DNA of 64,000 nt. It comes from Candidatus Brachythrix odensensis (GTDB lineage: Bacteria > Chloroflexota > Anaerolineae > J036 > Brachytrichaceae). The stretch is from positions 95,308 through 159,307 of the forward strand of contig JADKDT010000013.1 in the NCBI GenBank assembly GCA_016714465.1, in the 5' to 3' direction. Positions 9,188-20,075 of the stretch are shown here, in pieces. Every line of letters starts with the position of its first letter. The stretch's first letter is position 1. The translations under genes were made by a program, and so were the position numbers. Under the pieces are notes generated by a model that was not told the origin of the DNA, made no database searches, and worked only from the letters and a program-made list of their open reading frames with translations.

Positions 9188-9232
9188 TTGGGAATGACAT
9201 CCACCGGCAAAACCGGGGGATGTCATTCCCAA
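9188..9232. terminator. Stem-loop after the cyclophilin gene
   Basis: TTGGGAATGACATCC and GGATGTCATTCCCAA are perfect 15-bp arms around a 15-nt loop that can itself pair (ACCGG/CCGG). It starts 8 bp after the cyclophilin stop and ends 22 bp before the acs start. It lacks a long T-tract. It may be a terminator or mRNA 3'-end protector. Confidence 0.65.
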
Positions 9233-9254
9233 AACCATTTAGGAGCCAATCGAA

Positions 9255-11157
9255 ATGTCGCAGATTGATAACCAGGATGTTCACGTTTCTCACCGCGAGG
9301 TCTACGCCCCCTCGGAGGCGGTAAAGCGTGCCGCGCGGGTGAAGGATTGGGACGGCCTGTCCGCCTATGCTGCCGATCAACCCGAGGCCTTCTGGGCCGC
9401 GCGGGCGGAAGAGTTGGGCTGGTATCGCAAATGGGATAAGGTCCTGGACAGCTCGAACGCGCCGTTCTACAAGTGGTTCGTGGGCGGGCAGACAAACATC
9501 GTCCACAACGCGCTCGATCGCCACATGCACACGGCCCGACGGAATGCCGTCGCCTATATCTGGCAGGGCGAGGACGGCAGCGAGCGCTCGATCGCATATG
9601 CCGAGTTGGAGCGGGATGTCAGCAAGTTCGCGAACGTCCTGAAGGACAGTGGCGTCAAGAAGGGCGACCGGGTCACCATTTACATGGGCCGGGTGCCGGA
9701 GCTGCCGATCGCCATGCTGGCCTGCGCCAAGATCGGCGCGGTGCATTCCGTCGTGTATGGCGGATTCTCGGTGGAGGCGCTGCACGGCCGCATCGTCGAC
9801 TCGACCAGCAAGGTCGTGGTGACCTGCGACGGCGCCTTTGTCAGCGGCAAGGTGGTTGAGCTGAAGCAGATCGTCGATGAGGCGCTCAAGCGCGAGTCCC
9901 CGGTGACGCGGGTGATCTGCTTCAAGCGCACCGGGCGCGAGGTGGGCTGGGTCGAGGGTCGCGATGTGTGGTGGCATGACGCGATGAAGGATGCCAGCGC
10001 CGTGTGCGAGACCGAGCGGATGGACGCCGAGGACCCACTCTTCATTCTGTACACGTCAGGGAGCACCGGCAAGCCCAAGGCGCTCGTTCACACCCATGGC
10101 GGCTACAGCGTCTACACCTACACGACCCTGCGCTACGTGTTTGATCTGCGCGATGACGACCGCTGGTGGTGCGCCGCCGACCCGGGCTGGATCACCGGCC
10201 ACAGCTACATCGTTTACTCCCCGCTGATGGCGGGCGTAACCAGCATCATCTACGAAGGCGGCCCCACTTTCCCGCAGCCCGATCGCTGGTGGAAGATCAT
10301 CGAGCAATATCGTGTCTCGGTGTTGTATTGCGCCCCGACCGCGATTCGCGGCTTTATGCGCTTTGGCCCGGAGTGGCCCAAAAAGCACGACCTGTCGTCG
10401 CTGCGACTGCTGGGGAGTGTCGGCGAGCCGATCAACCCCGAGGCGTGGAAGTGGTACTACGAGAACGTGGGGGGCAGCCGCTGCCCGATCATGGACACCT
10501 GGTGGCAGACCGAGACGGGCGGCTTTATGATCACGCCAATTCCCGTGTCGCCACTGAAGCCGGGCAGCGGCACGCGACCATTCTTTGGGATCAAGGCCGA
10601 GATCGTCGACGAGGCTGGCGAGCCGTGCAAGCCAGGCGAGGAGGGCTACCTCACCATTCTGACGCCCTGGCCGGGGATGGCCCGCACCATTTACGGCGAT
10701 CCGGATCGCTATCGGCAGACCTACTGGAACCGTTATCCCGGCCGCTACTTCACCGGCGACTCGGCCCGCATGGACGCTGACGGTTACTACTGGATCATTG
10801 GCCGGGTCGATGATGTGATCAAGGTCAGCGGCTATCGCCTCGGCACGGCCGAGATCGAGAGCGCGCTGGTGTCGCATCCGGCGGTGGCCGAGGCCGCGGC
10901 CATCGGACTGCCCCACGAGCTGCGCGGCAACACGATCTACTCGTATGTGATTCTGCGGGCGGGTTGGGAAGCCTCGCCTGAGCTATCCGAGACGCTGCGC
11001 CAGCATGTGGGCAAGGAAATGGGCCCGATCGCCAAGCCTGAGAAGGTCGAGTTCGTGGCCCGGCTGCCCAAGACCCGCAGCGGCAAGATCATGCGGCGCG
11101 TGCTCAAGGCCCGCCCAGGGGATGCCCGAGGGCGACCTCTCGACCCTGGAGGAATAG
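9255..11157 (+). CDS. acsA: Acetyl-CoA synthetase, one-base frameshift at 11114-11116
   Basis: Converts acetate, ATP and CoA to acetyl-CoA via acetyl-AMP. Motifs are FILYTSGSTGKPKALVHTHG (AMP-binding P-loop), WWCAADPGWITGHSY, DTWWQTETGG, YFTGDSARMD, the hinge/CoA motif DVIKVSGYRLGTAEIE, and PKTRSGKIMRR carrying the acetylation-regulated Lys. In the raw frame the protein runs on into the next gene. Deleting one C of the CCC at 11114-11116 restores the normal ending QGMPEGDLSTLEE and a TAG stop at 11155-11157. The frame break is therefore probably an error. The ribosome site GGAGG at 11148 belongs to the next gene. Confidence 0.92.
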
Positions 11158-11162
11158 TCATC

Positions 11163-11891
11163 TTGAGTGATCAATTGAATGTAACAGTGTGGCATGAGTT
11201 TCGCCACGAAAAGAGCGATCCGATCGTAGGCGCGTTGTATCCCAAGGGGATGCACCGCGCCATCGCCGACGGGCTGGAGCAGCATACGGACTTCAAGGTC
11301 CGGATCGTGTCGCTCGATGAGCCGGAACAGGGGCTGCCGGATGCGATTCTGGACAACACCGACGTCCTGATCTGGTGGGGGCACATGGCCCATGACGAGG
11401 TATCGGACGCGCTGGTGGATCGGATTCAGGCCCGCATCGTCGATGGGGGCATGGGCCTGGTCGTCCTGCACAGCGGGCATATGTCCAAAATCTTCCGTAA
11501 GCTGATGGGCACGGGCTGCATGCTCAAGTGGCGCGAGGCCGACGAGCGCGAGCGAATCTGGGTGGTCAACCCGGCCCATCCGATCGCGCGCGGTCTGCCC
11601 GAGCGGATCGAGCTCGAACGCGAGGAGATGTACGGCGAGCACTTCGACATCCCGACCCCGGATGAGTTGGTCCTGGTGAGCTGGTTTCAGGGTGGGGAGG
11701 TCTTTCGCTCGGGGTGCTGCTTCTATCGCGGGATGGGCCGGGTGTTCTATTTCCGGCCGGGGCACGAGACGTATCCAACCTACTACAACCAGGATGTGCG
11801 CAAGGTGATTGCCAATGGCGTGCGTTGGGCGGCGCCGGTCTACGGCGCTGCGCCGATCCGGGGCAACACCCAGCCGCTGGAAGCGTTGTAA
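11163..11891 (+). CDS. ThuA-like domain protein
   Basis: A 242-residue protein of the ThuA / class I glutamine-amidotransferase-like fold, often found near sugar-catabolism genes; its reaction is not established. Recognisable segments are VTVWHEFRHEK, DVLIWWGHMAHDEV, GLVVLHSGHMSKIFRKLMG and VFYFRPGHETYPTYY. The TTG start at 11163 lies 10 nt after GGAGG, and the gene starts 5 nt after the corrected acs stop, so the two are probably co-transcribed. In the raw sequence it appears as a C-terminal fusion to acetyl-CoA synthetase, which I attribute to the indel upstream. Confidence 0.85.
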   Translation: MSDQLNVTVWHEFRHEKSDPIVGALYPKGMHRAIADGLEQHTDFKVRIVSLDEPEQGLPDAILDNTDVLIWWGHMAHDEVSDALVDRIQARIVDGGMGLVVLHSGHMSKIFRKLMGTGCMLKWREADERERIWVVNPAHPIARGLPERIELEREEMYGEHFDIPTPDELVLVSWFQGGEVFRSGCCFYRGMGRVFYFRPGHETYPTYYNQDVRKVIANGVRWAAPVYGAAPIRGNTQPLEAL

Positions 11892-11957
11892 GCGCGTAGC
11901 CTTTACTCGATGCGCTGTTGGCCATGGGCCAGGCGGCGCATTTTCCGCCGTACTTCC

Positions 11958-11987
11958 GCAGGCGCGGTCTGTGAAGACCGCGCCTGC
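11958..11987. repeat. Perfect 13-bp-arm stem-loop downstream of the ThuA gene
   Basis: GCAGGCGCGGTCT, loop GTGA, then the exact reverse complement. It is located 66 bp after the ThuA stop and 61 bp before the next start. No T-tract follows. Confidence 0.8.
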
Positions 11988-12048
11988 TCTTGTCACCGAG
12001 ACGTTGCGGCCCGCGCAGATGTCGGGCCGGTTATCCCTAAATCTTCCA

Positions 12049-13783
12049 TGAGCAATATCCGTATCCAATTCCGCGTCGGTCTGGCCGCCTTCATCATTGC
12101 CACGGGAATGTGGGGCGTCGTTGGGCGCGTCCCTTCGCGGGCTGCGTCGACCACACTCACGGTGACGGATAGCGCGGATAGCGGACCGAACACCTTGCGC
12201 GGGCGGCTTGCCGTCGCAGCGGACGGTGACACGATCACATTTAACCTGCCTGCCAATACGAGCGTAGTCCTGATCTCCCCCCTTACGGTGCCCGTCACAG
12301 TCACCCTGGACGCGAGCGGGTCCACGAATCTGGTCATCAGCGGCAACACGATCACCCGCGTCTTCGAGATTGGCCCGGCCGCACGGACGACGATGATCGG
12401 CTTCACGGTCGCGAACGGGCGGGTGGGGGCGGGTTTGAGCGGTGGCGCAATTGACAGCACCTCAGAAGTTGAACTGGTCGGCATGACATTTAGCGCCAAC
12501 GCGAGCGGATTGAACGGCGGCGCCATCATCGCGCCAAAGGTGCTGGCGACAAACAGCGCCTTCCTGAGCAACACCACCCAATATGACGGCGGGGCGCTGT
12601 ATGTGACCGATGTGTCATTGGCAAGCGCCTCGTTCATCAGCAACACGGCAATCGGGGCCGGAATATCGGCCAGCGGGCGAGGCGGCGGAGCCTATGTGAC
12701 ACGCAATGCCACGGTATACGCGACACTGTTTGAGCGGAATGTAGCCGCCTTCGACGAGGGCGGCGGTCTGGTGGTCAAGAACACCGCCACAATCAGCGCC
12801 TCGACCTTCATCTCGAACTTCGCGCTTGGGCTTGGTGGCGGGCTGAGCGGCGGGAACGTCAACGTCTGGGATTCGGACTTCACCGCAAACACGGCCGATG
12901 CCGGTGGCGGCGGCATCCGATCTTCGGGCAAACTGAATATCGGCGGGGACGCCCGCATTGTCGGGAATCAAACGCTGAATGGAAACGGAGGTGGCGTGTA
13001 TGGCAGCGACGTGCGCCTCAAAGACACGATCTTGCTGAGCAACACTTCCACGTATCTCGACGGGGGCGGCGTGTATGCCAGCGGCAGCCTGGTCGTCTAC
13101 GACAGCCTATTCCAGGGCAATCGCGCCACCCAGACCGGCGCCGACGGCGGGGCAATCTATTCCAAAGCAAGCAGCACGACGATGATTTCAAATACACGCT
13201 TCATCGAGAATTCAGCCACGGGCGCTGGCGGCGCGATTGCGACCGAGGTCCCGGGTGCCCCTCGCTACGGTTTGTCTCTGGTGAACTCGCTGCTGGTCCG
13301 CAATTCTGCAGGTGGCTCCGGCCAGGCGGTCCGGCTCAGGGCGATTTCGACCCTGCTGCATAACACGGTCATCGGCGATCCGGCGAATATCAAGCCAGCC
13401 ATCTACGCTGGCGATAGCGTTACGACACCGCACGTGATCTCAAACACGATCTTCTCGACGGTGACCTTGCCATTGCTCAGGCTGGCGCTGCGCAACTCTC
13501 GGAAGGCAACAACTTGTACTTCAACGTGATCACACGCACACAGGGTGGGGCGATCACCAGCACGGCCCAATTCACTGGCGACCCCTTGTTTGTCGATCCA
13601 TCCGTCGACGACTATCACATCGGCCCGGGCAGCCCAGCCTGGGATGCCGGTGTTGCGGCCGGGATAAACATCGACTTTGACCACGAGCCGCGCCCGCGCG
13701 ACGCAGGCCCGGACATTGGCTTCGATGAGATTGGCGCGATACCGGTCCCCATATCTGTCTACATTCCGAACGTGGCGAGATAG
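12049..13783 (+). CDS. Secreted right-handed beta-helix protein, frameshifted near 13458
   Basis: The N-terminus MSNIRIQFRVGLAAFIIATGM is a signal peptide. Many degenerate GG(A/G)I/GGGVY turns follow (GGAIDSTS, NGGAIIAP, DGGALYVT, GGGVYGSD, GGAIYSKA), typical of polymorphic-outer-membrane or pectin-lyase-like beta-helices. The first frame ends at 13529 with an unnatural tail. The other frame (from GDLAIAQAGAAQL to 13783) supplies the usual C-terminal segment DPLFVDP, YHIGPGSPAWDAG and RPRDAGPDIGFDE of extracellular Chloroflexota beta-helix proteins. A one-base indel at about 13455-13462 explains this. Likely an exported surface protein of unknown ligand. Longer N-terminal frames from 11910 run through the stem-loop and are rejected. 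Confidence 0.8.
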
Positions 13784-13803
13784 CGAGCCTCGCCTGGCTA
13801 CGC

Positions 13804-14514
13804 TTATCTCTGCCGCCCGAAAATGCGGGTGAAGCGCAGGAACAGGTTGATGAAGTCCAGATACAACCGCAGCGCGCCCATGACCGACGCCTTGCGCACG
13901 ACCTCGCCGTTCTCGGCGTCGATCCCATGGGCCATGCGCTTGAGCATCTGGGTGTCGTAGGCGGTCAGCCCGACGAAGATCAGGACGCCCACATAGGTCA
14001 GGACCCAGTCCAGGGCCGTGCTCGAGACGAACAGGTTGACGATGCTGCCAACGACCAGACCGATCAAGGCCATGAACAGGAAGCCGCCCAGTCGGCTGAG
14101 GTCCATCCGGGTCACGAGCCCAAATGCGCTACAGATCCCAAAAGTCAGCGAGGCGGCCACAAACGCAGCCATCACTGAGCCCGCGGTGTAGGCCATCAGG
14201 ATCATCGACAAGGTCAAGCCGGTCACGGCCGCATAGACCAGGAACAACCCCGTTGCCACGCTGGCATTCAGCTTGTTCAGCCCGAAGCTAAGGCCAAGCA
14301 CAAGCGCGAGCTGCACGCCAAACAGGATCAGCATCCCGCCTGGCACGCGGAGCAGGGGCATCAGCACCAATTCTGGCGCGACTGCGGTCGAATACGCGAC
14401 GCCGGCCGAGATCAGCAGCGCCAGCGCCATCCAGGCGTAGACCCGCATCAAAAAACTACGTTCAACCGCAACGTCGTCGACGATGCCGGTGGTGGATACA
14501 TTCATTTGGTTCAT
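13804..14514 (-). CDS. Bax inhibitor-1/YccA family membrane protein
   Basis: 236 residues with seven predicted TM segments, the BI-1 (TMBIM) pattern. Diagnostic features are RVYAWMALALLISAGVAY at the N-terminal side and the last segment VGLTAYDTQMLKRMA, whose Asp belongs to the proposed pH-sensing pair, followed by ASVMGALRLYLDFINLFL. Family members act as Ca2+ leak channels or protease modulators; the function here is unknown. The stop codon of the upstream amine oxidase overlaps the start by 4 nt, so the two are probably co-transcribed. Confidence 0.92.
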   Translation of the reverse strand: MNQMNVSTTGIVDDVAVERSFLMRVYAWMALALLISAGVAYSTAVAPELVLMPLLRVPGGMLILFGVQLALVLGLSFGLNKLNASVATGLFLVYAAVTGLTLSMILMAYTAGSVMAAFVAASLTFGICSAFGLVTRMDLSRLGGFLFMALIGLVVGSIVNLFVSSTALDWVLTYVGVLIFVGLTAYDTQMLKRMAHGIDAENGEVVRKASVMGALRLYLDFINLFLRFTRIFGRQR

Positions 14515-15705
14515 GGTGTTGGGTTCACAGACGTCAAGTCCCTCGGATACAGTTTGAAGCTCTCCCAGTGTAGCGGCATATTCACCTCGTCTTCGTCCCG
14601 CGGCACGTGGTGAAAGGTAACGCTCAGCCAGACGACTGGGTCTGTGACGGTCTCGCCGTTGACAAATGCTGAAACGTCGCTACCCGTTCCTCCGCAATTC
14701 GAGGCGTTGTGGGTGGCGCAGACTTCGCCTGGCGCGTAGTTGGTCACATAGACATCGTTGAGCGTCCAGGGCTCGACCTGGTTGCGATGCAGGTAGCCGA
14801 ACTTCGGCGAGATTTCATACGAGATGGGGTGGCCGTCAGCGTTTGTCGTGGCCGTGTCGACGATGCGCCAGAAGCGGAAGCGCTCCGTCGAATACTGGGC
14901 CGCCGTCTCCGTGCTGAGCGTGGTGGAAAAGATCCGCCTGGCCGTCCCGCCCGATCCACCGAATTCGTACTGCTCGGCCGCGTCGTTGCCGGCCGGACCC
15001 AGGTCAAAGTCAAGCCGGTAGTAGATGCTGTGGATGTGACTCCTGCCCCACCGATTGGGCCCAATCGGCCAGCCGTGCTGCGCCTGCGCGCTTGTGGTGT
15101 CCACGTATTGCAGCCGGCCGGTTGCGCCAATCACCGGCTCGATTGTGCCGTCATCGTGAAAATTCCATTGCATGACATAGTTGTAGGCGCCGATCTGGGC
15201 CGAACTCCACAACTCGAGCGCTTCTTTTGGGGCGGACGCTGCCATACAGGTAACGCAACCCGTGGCTGAAGACCTGCTGGCACAACATATCCTTCGCGCC
15301 ATCATTAAGCACCTTGCCGTTCGCGCAATCCGACCCATCCAGCGTGACGTGGTTGGACCCAATCCCAAAGTCGGACATGTCGTGAAAGCGGGGCGAACCC
15401 GGGTCGTAGGGGACGAAGATCTGGCCGATCCCGAGCTGTGAGAAGACCTTCTGCTGAGCGTATCCGGGCGGCGTGTAGAAGCCGTCACGATAGACGACTC
15501 CTTCTTTGGAGCGGGATTCCCAACACATGTCCCAACGTGCGCCGTTGGTGAACGTGATCACGACACTGAAAGAGGGCGAGCATGCGGCTGGCGCGGCGGT
15601 CACTGCCGGCTGATCTGAGGCGGCCCCAGGCATTTGGCCAAGAAACAGTCCGAGCGCGGCTGCGGCAGCCACGGCCATGGTCGCAGCAAGAAAGCGCTTG
15701 ATCAT
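14511..15705 (-). CDS. Secreted copper amine oxidase-like protein, frameshifted near 15230
   Basis: Two overlapping frames make one ~395-residue protein. A signal peptide (MIKRFLAATMAVAAAAALGLFLG) is followed by the catalytic domain of copper amine oxidases. VPYDPGSPRFHDMSDFGIG carries the presumed catalytic-base Asp. HIHSIYYRLDFDLG holds two Cu-ligand His residues, and FHHVPRDEDEVNMP the third. The topaquinone region reads QIGAYNYVMQW against a family consensus of roughly T-x-G-N-Y-[DE]-Y, so Asn before and Asp/Glu after the modified Tyr are replaced. The frame changes near 15225-15240, beside TTTT and GGGG runs. The start overlaps the upstream gene by 4 nt. Confidence 0.8.
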
Positions 15706-16487
15706 TTGTCACCGCCGGCGTAGACGACGCGGCCATTGGACAGGTCGACCACGATGGTGGTATCCAGAACGTCGCCCGTAACTGCCAGGACCATCAGAGC
15801 GCAGCGTCGGAGGCCACACGCAAGCACATCCGGCGAGGTCGCTTCCGGGACCTCGTCGGGCATGAAGACGAAGCCATATCGCTCGATGGCCTCCGGATCG
15901 GCCAGGGCGCGACCGATGCGGTTCTGATAGGCGCTTCGGATCTTGCCAGCGGCGGTCAGGTCAGCCAGCGCCAGATCAAAGGCGCGGTTCATCTCGCCAC
16001 GGGTGCGCGTCGGCTGGTATTTGGCCCGCACATCGACGCCGTCGGCGGCGCGGGTCGCCAGGTTCACCACGACCGAAATGGCCAGATCGGGTCCGTACAA
16101 GTAAAACACGACGTCGGCCCGCCGGTCCCACGCGCCGCGGGCATAGACCGTCTTGGTTTCCTCGTGCCGCTCGACGACGATCGTTTCCGACCTCGAGGCG
16201 CCACCCATTACTTTGGCAACGCGCTCGTCGCTCAGCGCAACCTTGAGGGCGGCATCGCGCTCGGCCGAAGACAGTGGGTCATACCCAACTCGCGCCGTCA
16301 CACCGGGCCTGGGCGCGGGAGCCACAGCCACCTTGCCTGGATGCGGGCCGCCTGCGCCCGCCTGACCGGTGGCGTCGTTGGCGGTGAGCACCGCCACTGT
16401 CGCCACAAGCGCGACCAGGGCCAGTCCGCCCAGGATCGCCCACCAGAATCCGGCCGAAGCCGCGGGTTGAAGTCTTTTCATGCTCAC
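15702..16487 (-). CDS. Hypothetical membrane-anchored protein partnered with the amine oxidase
   Basis: 261 residues with one N-terminal TM segment (FWWAILGGLALVALVATVAVL) and a soluble extracytoplasmic part. I recognise no motif with certainty. The alpha/beta pattern with LSSAERDAALKVALSDERV, VVFYLYGPDLAISVVVNLATR and TTIVVDLSNGRVVYAGG looks like two copies of a small domain similar to the N-terminal N2/N3 domains of copper amine oxidases; this is inference. It overlaps the oxidase start by 4 nt, so translation is probably coupled and the product may be its partner. Confidence 0.65.
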   Translation of the reverse strand: MSMKRLQPAASAGFWWAILGGLALVALVATVAVLTANDATGQAGAGGPHPGKVAVAPAPRPGVTARVGYDPLSSAERDAALKVALSDERVAKVMGGASRSETIVVERHEETKTVYARGAWDRRADVVFYLYGPDLAISVVVNLATRAADGVDVRAKYQPTRTRGEMNRAFDLALADLTAAGKIRSAYQNRIGRALADPEAIERYGFVFMPDEVPEATSPDVLACGLRRCALMVLAVTGDVLDTTIVVDLSNGRVVYAGGDK

Positions 16488-16538
16488 ATCAGTCTCAAAA
16501 ATCTCGGTTTCCGTGTGCCCAGCAGTATCATCGATTTC

Positions 16539-17225
16539 ATGGTCAATTCCGATGCCTCAATTGTGATTCTGGAGGACGTGCATAAGTCGTTTGTGATGGG
16601 AAAGGAGGCGGTCCCGGCATTGCGCGGGGTCAGCCTGGCGGTCCGGCGCGGCGAAGTGCTGTGCATGATGGGCCCGTCGGGCAGCGGCAAGACCACCTTG
16701 CTCAACATCATTGGCGGGCTTGACACACCGTCACGCGGCCACGTGACGGTCGATGGCGCCAACGTCGTCACCCTGAACGAGGAAAAGCTTGCGCGCTTGC
16801 GTTTGACCCGGATGGGCTTTGTTTTTCAGAATTTCAACCTGCTCTCATCGTTCACCGCGCTGGAGAACGTGCAAGTCCCCATGGTGTTACTGGGAAACAA
16901 CAACCCAAAGCGGGCCCGCGAGTTGCTTGGTTTGGTCGGATTGTCTGATCGGATGACCCACTATCCAAGCGAGCTCTCCGGCGGACAGCAGCAGCGCGTC
17001 GCGATTGCCCGAGCCATGGCCAACGAACCGCCCCTCATCATCGGAGACGAAATGACGGGCGATCTCGATACAACCACCTCGTTTGAGGTCATGGAACTGC
17101 TCGTGAAGCTGAACAATGAGCGGGGCACGACCATCGTATACGTCACCCACGACCCGCGGATGTCGAAGTTCGCCCATCGGGTCATCACGATGCGCGACGG
17201 GAAGATGGTGGACGATGGGGCTTAA
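16539..17225 (+). CDS. ABC transporter ATP-binding protein (MacB/LolD type)
   Basis: 228 residues. Walker A GPSGSGKTTLLNIIGGLDTPSRG, Q-loop VFQNFNLLSSFTALENV, signature LSGGQQQRVAIARAMAN, Walker B PLIIGDEMTGDLD and H-loop VYVTHDPR are all present. In Walker B the position after Asp is Glu (DEMTG), as in active ATPases. The ATG at 16539 was chosen because upstream in-frame sequence is antisense to the divergent gene. It overlaps the permease start by 11 nt and forms an exporter with the permease and adaptor downstream. Confidence 0.93.
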   Translation: MVNSDASIVILEDVHKSFVMGKEAVPALRGVSLAVRRGEVLCMMGPSGSGKTTLLNIIGGLDTPSRGHVTVDGANVVTLNEEKLARLRLTRMGFVFQNFNLLSSFTALENVQVPMVLLGNNNPKRARELLGLVGLSDRMTHYPSELSGGQQQRVAIARAMANEPPLIIGDEMTGDLDTTTSFEVMELLVKLNNERGTTIVYVTHDPRMSKFAHRVITMRDGKMVDDGA

Positions 17226-20063
17226 GTATGTATTGAGCGCCATGCGCCGGCGCAAGCTGCGCACGTTTATTGTCCAACTGGCGCTGGTCATCGGTGTCGC
17301 GCTGGTCGGGGCTCTGCTCATGCTCGTGGATACCCAGCGCCAATTCAGCGTGCAGGCCATCGGGCAGCAAACCGGCGGCTACGATCTGAGCGTCCGGCGC
17401 TCGGATGTTGCGAACAGCCGGTTCTTTGACCAACGCCGGTCGAGCGGCTTGCCCGCGCGGTCAATCCCGACATTGTCTCCGCCACGCCCGAATCCAGGGA
17501 GATGCCGAGGGCCAGGCTTGGGGCCACTCAGGGCGAAACGGTCTCAGTGTTGGGAATCGATGTCGAAGGCGACACCTTGAGCGCCGTGACGGTTTCTCAA
17601 GGCGCGTATCCGCCAGGGGAGGGACAGGTGTTTCTCACCGTGTCCGCCGCCGACCTCATGCGCGTAAAGGTCGGGGATACGGTCACATTGTCATATGTGC
17701 GCCCGACGCCGCGCCAGACAGGGCGGGCCGCCGTGCAGGGCGCAAGCACGCTGCGGGCCCAGGGCGCGTTTGTTGTATCGGGCGTTGGCTTCATCAGCGG
17801 CCTGGGCAACACGTTGTTTACCGGACCGCTGGCTCAGAGCGGGGGCGACTTCGCCCTGATGCAGCTCAAGGACGCCCAGGCCTGGTTGGGTGAATCCGGT
17901 CGGGCCGAGCGGGTGCTCTTTGTGTGGAACAGCGACACGGCCGGCGGGGTTGATGCCAAAGTCGCCGTCAGCCGCGCGCGCGATATCGGTATTCTGGTGC
18001 GCGACGGGTTGCAGGCCCAGCTTGGCCCGGACTATGTCGTTGATCTTGCGAAATATCGCCAGCTCGACGCGACGCAACAGGCCTTCGTGTTTCAGCAGAC
18101 ATTTATCACGCTCTACGGACTGCTGAGCATGGGCATCATCGGGCTGATGGTCAACGCCCTGATGATGACGACGGTGACCGAACAGAAATTCGACCTGGCT
18201 GTACTGCGCGTGCTCGGCGCGCCGCGCAACCGGCTGTATGAAGCCGTCATCATTGAGGTCATCATTCTTGGCGTAATCGGCGTGATACTCGGGCTTGGCC
18301 TGGGCCGCTTGATCACCGACGAAATCACGACCCCCATCCTGACGAATGCCCTGCAGCTCCCTGTGGGTGTGCGGCCGGAGTGGACACTTCAGGCCGTGCT
18401 GTTGCCCACGGCCATCACCTCGGCGGTTCTCGCGCTGGCCACCATCACGCCCGCCCGCACTGCGGCGCGGACAAAGGTCATGATCGTTCTGAACCCGGCC
18501 GCCGCCGATCAGCCGACCCTCGAGGAGCTCAGCAAACTGCGCGAGCGCCAGGCGAATTATGGCTTGCTGGTCGCCGGGATTGTGCTTCTTGCGTTTTGCT
18601 CGCTGGTCGTCTTTGTCTTTCCGCTGCTTTTTGCCCTGGGTGATTTCAGCGCCGTCGCCACGATCTACTTCATCTCCTTCCTGCTGATGGTCATCGGGAT
18701 GTCGCTGGTCTTCCTGTTTGTGACGACGCCGCTCGAGCGCGTCCTGGTGGCGATCATCTCGGTGTTCACCCGCTCGAATGCTTTCTTCATCGGTCGCTAC
18801 GCCTTGCGGGCGAAGGGCCGCAATTCGCTCATCTCGCTCATGGTCGTGGCGAGCGCGGTGTTGCCGTGTCTGCTCGCCGCCCAGCTCGCGCTGACCGACG
18901 CAAATATCGAGACCGACTCGCGTTTCAATCGCGGCGCCGACGTCACGGCCCGGCCGGGACTGTCAGCAACCATCGGAGGCGTCTTCCGCTCCTTCTCACG
19001 CACCAGCCAGCGCCTGAGCAGCGAGAATCTGGTCGAGCTGTCGCGCCAGCCGGGAATCGCGGCCGCGGTCGGCCTGGCCCAGGACTATCGCGGCGACGCC
19101 AGCGACCGGGCCCAGGTGCGGGTCGCCACCGTTTCCGTGATTGGCGTGCAGGGCGATCTCACCAGCGTGCTGTATCCGGATTTTTATCAGTTTGTCGGCG
19201 GCGATGAAGAAGCATTGCGGCGGATCCAAACCGACCCCAATGCCGCGATCATCTCATCCGGCTTGAGCGATTTGCTTGATTTGAAGCAGGGCGACCAGCT
19301 TCGGCTGCGCGGCTCGGGCTTTGATCATGACCGGATCATGACCATCATCGCAGTTGGCGCGCGCATCCCAGCTTTCAACACGGAGATGACCCGCAACCGA
19401 AACAACGCCCAGTCCGGCCAGACCGGTGTGTTGGTCAATCTTGAGACCTATCGCGACTTGCGCTGGGACCCGGCCAGAGGCCCGATCGACAAGACTGAGT
19501 CGCTATTCACGCGCATTCTCATGCGTGCCGATCAGAGCGTGGCCGGATATTCCGAAGAAGGGCTCAGCCGTGCCTTGCGCGACGTGTTTAGCGGGCAGAA
19601 GGCCATCTCGATTGAAGTCACGAGCGAGACGGTCAAGACGATCCGGGCGCAGCTCGAGCAGGGACGCATTTTCACCGTGCTTCTGACCGGCCTGAGCATG
19701 GTGACGGCGGTGTTCGGCGTGCTGGCAGTAATGTACACCGCCGTGATGGGCCGGTGCACCGAGATCGGCATGCTCAAGGCGATCGGCGGTTCACGTCTAA
19801 GCCTGCGGACGATCTTCATCGGCGAGGCGATCGTCACGACGCTTGCCGCCGCGCTGGCCGGCATCATCGCCGGCACCATCCTCGGTTACATCTTCGAATA
19901 TGCCCAACGCTTCAGCCAGGAAACGCCGCTCATCTGGGCATTCGACATTCGCACGGCCGGCCTGATCTGCCTGATGGTCACGCTATCCGCCATCTTCAGC
20001 GCCGCCCTTGCGACCCAGCCCGTCATTCGCCAGAAGGCGATCACCATTCTGCGTGATCGCTAA
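17215..20063 (+). CDS. FtsX/MacB-like ABC permease, frameshifted near 17428
   Basis: The N-terminal frame starts at the ATG in 17215 (MGLKYVLSAMRRRKLRTF, first TM). It continues after an indel near 17421-17432 in the frame that reads VERLARAVNPDIVSATPESREMPRARL and on to 20063. The reconstructed protein has about 948 residues. Two FtsX-type permease modules are visible: TMs at FITLYGLLSMGIIGLMVNALMM and following, and again GRIFTVLLTGLSMVTAVFGVLAVMYTAVMG to the C-terminus, each preceded by a large extracytoplasmic MacB-like domain. This is the two-module form used in lipid or macrolide-type export or mechanotransmission. The substrate is unknown. Confidence 0.85.
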
Positions 20064-20075
20064 AAGGACTCCGTT

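Noticed and set aside
9255..11891. A genuine acetyl-CoA synthetase-ThuA fusion enzyme
   Set aside because: A one-base correction restores both a normal Acs end with stop and a ThuA start with a ribosome site.
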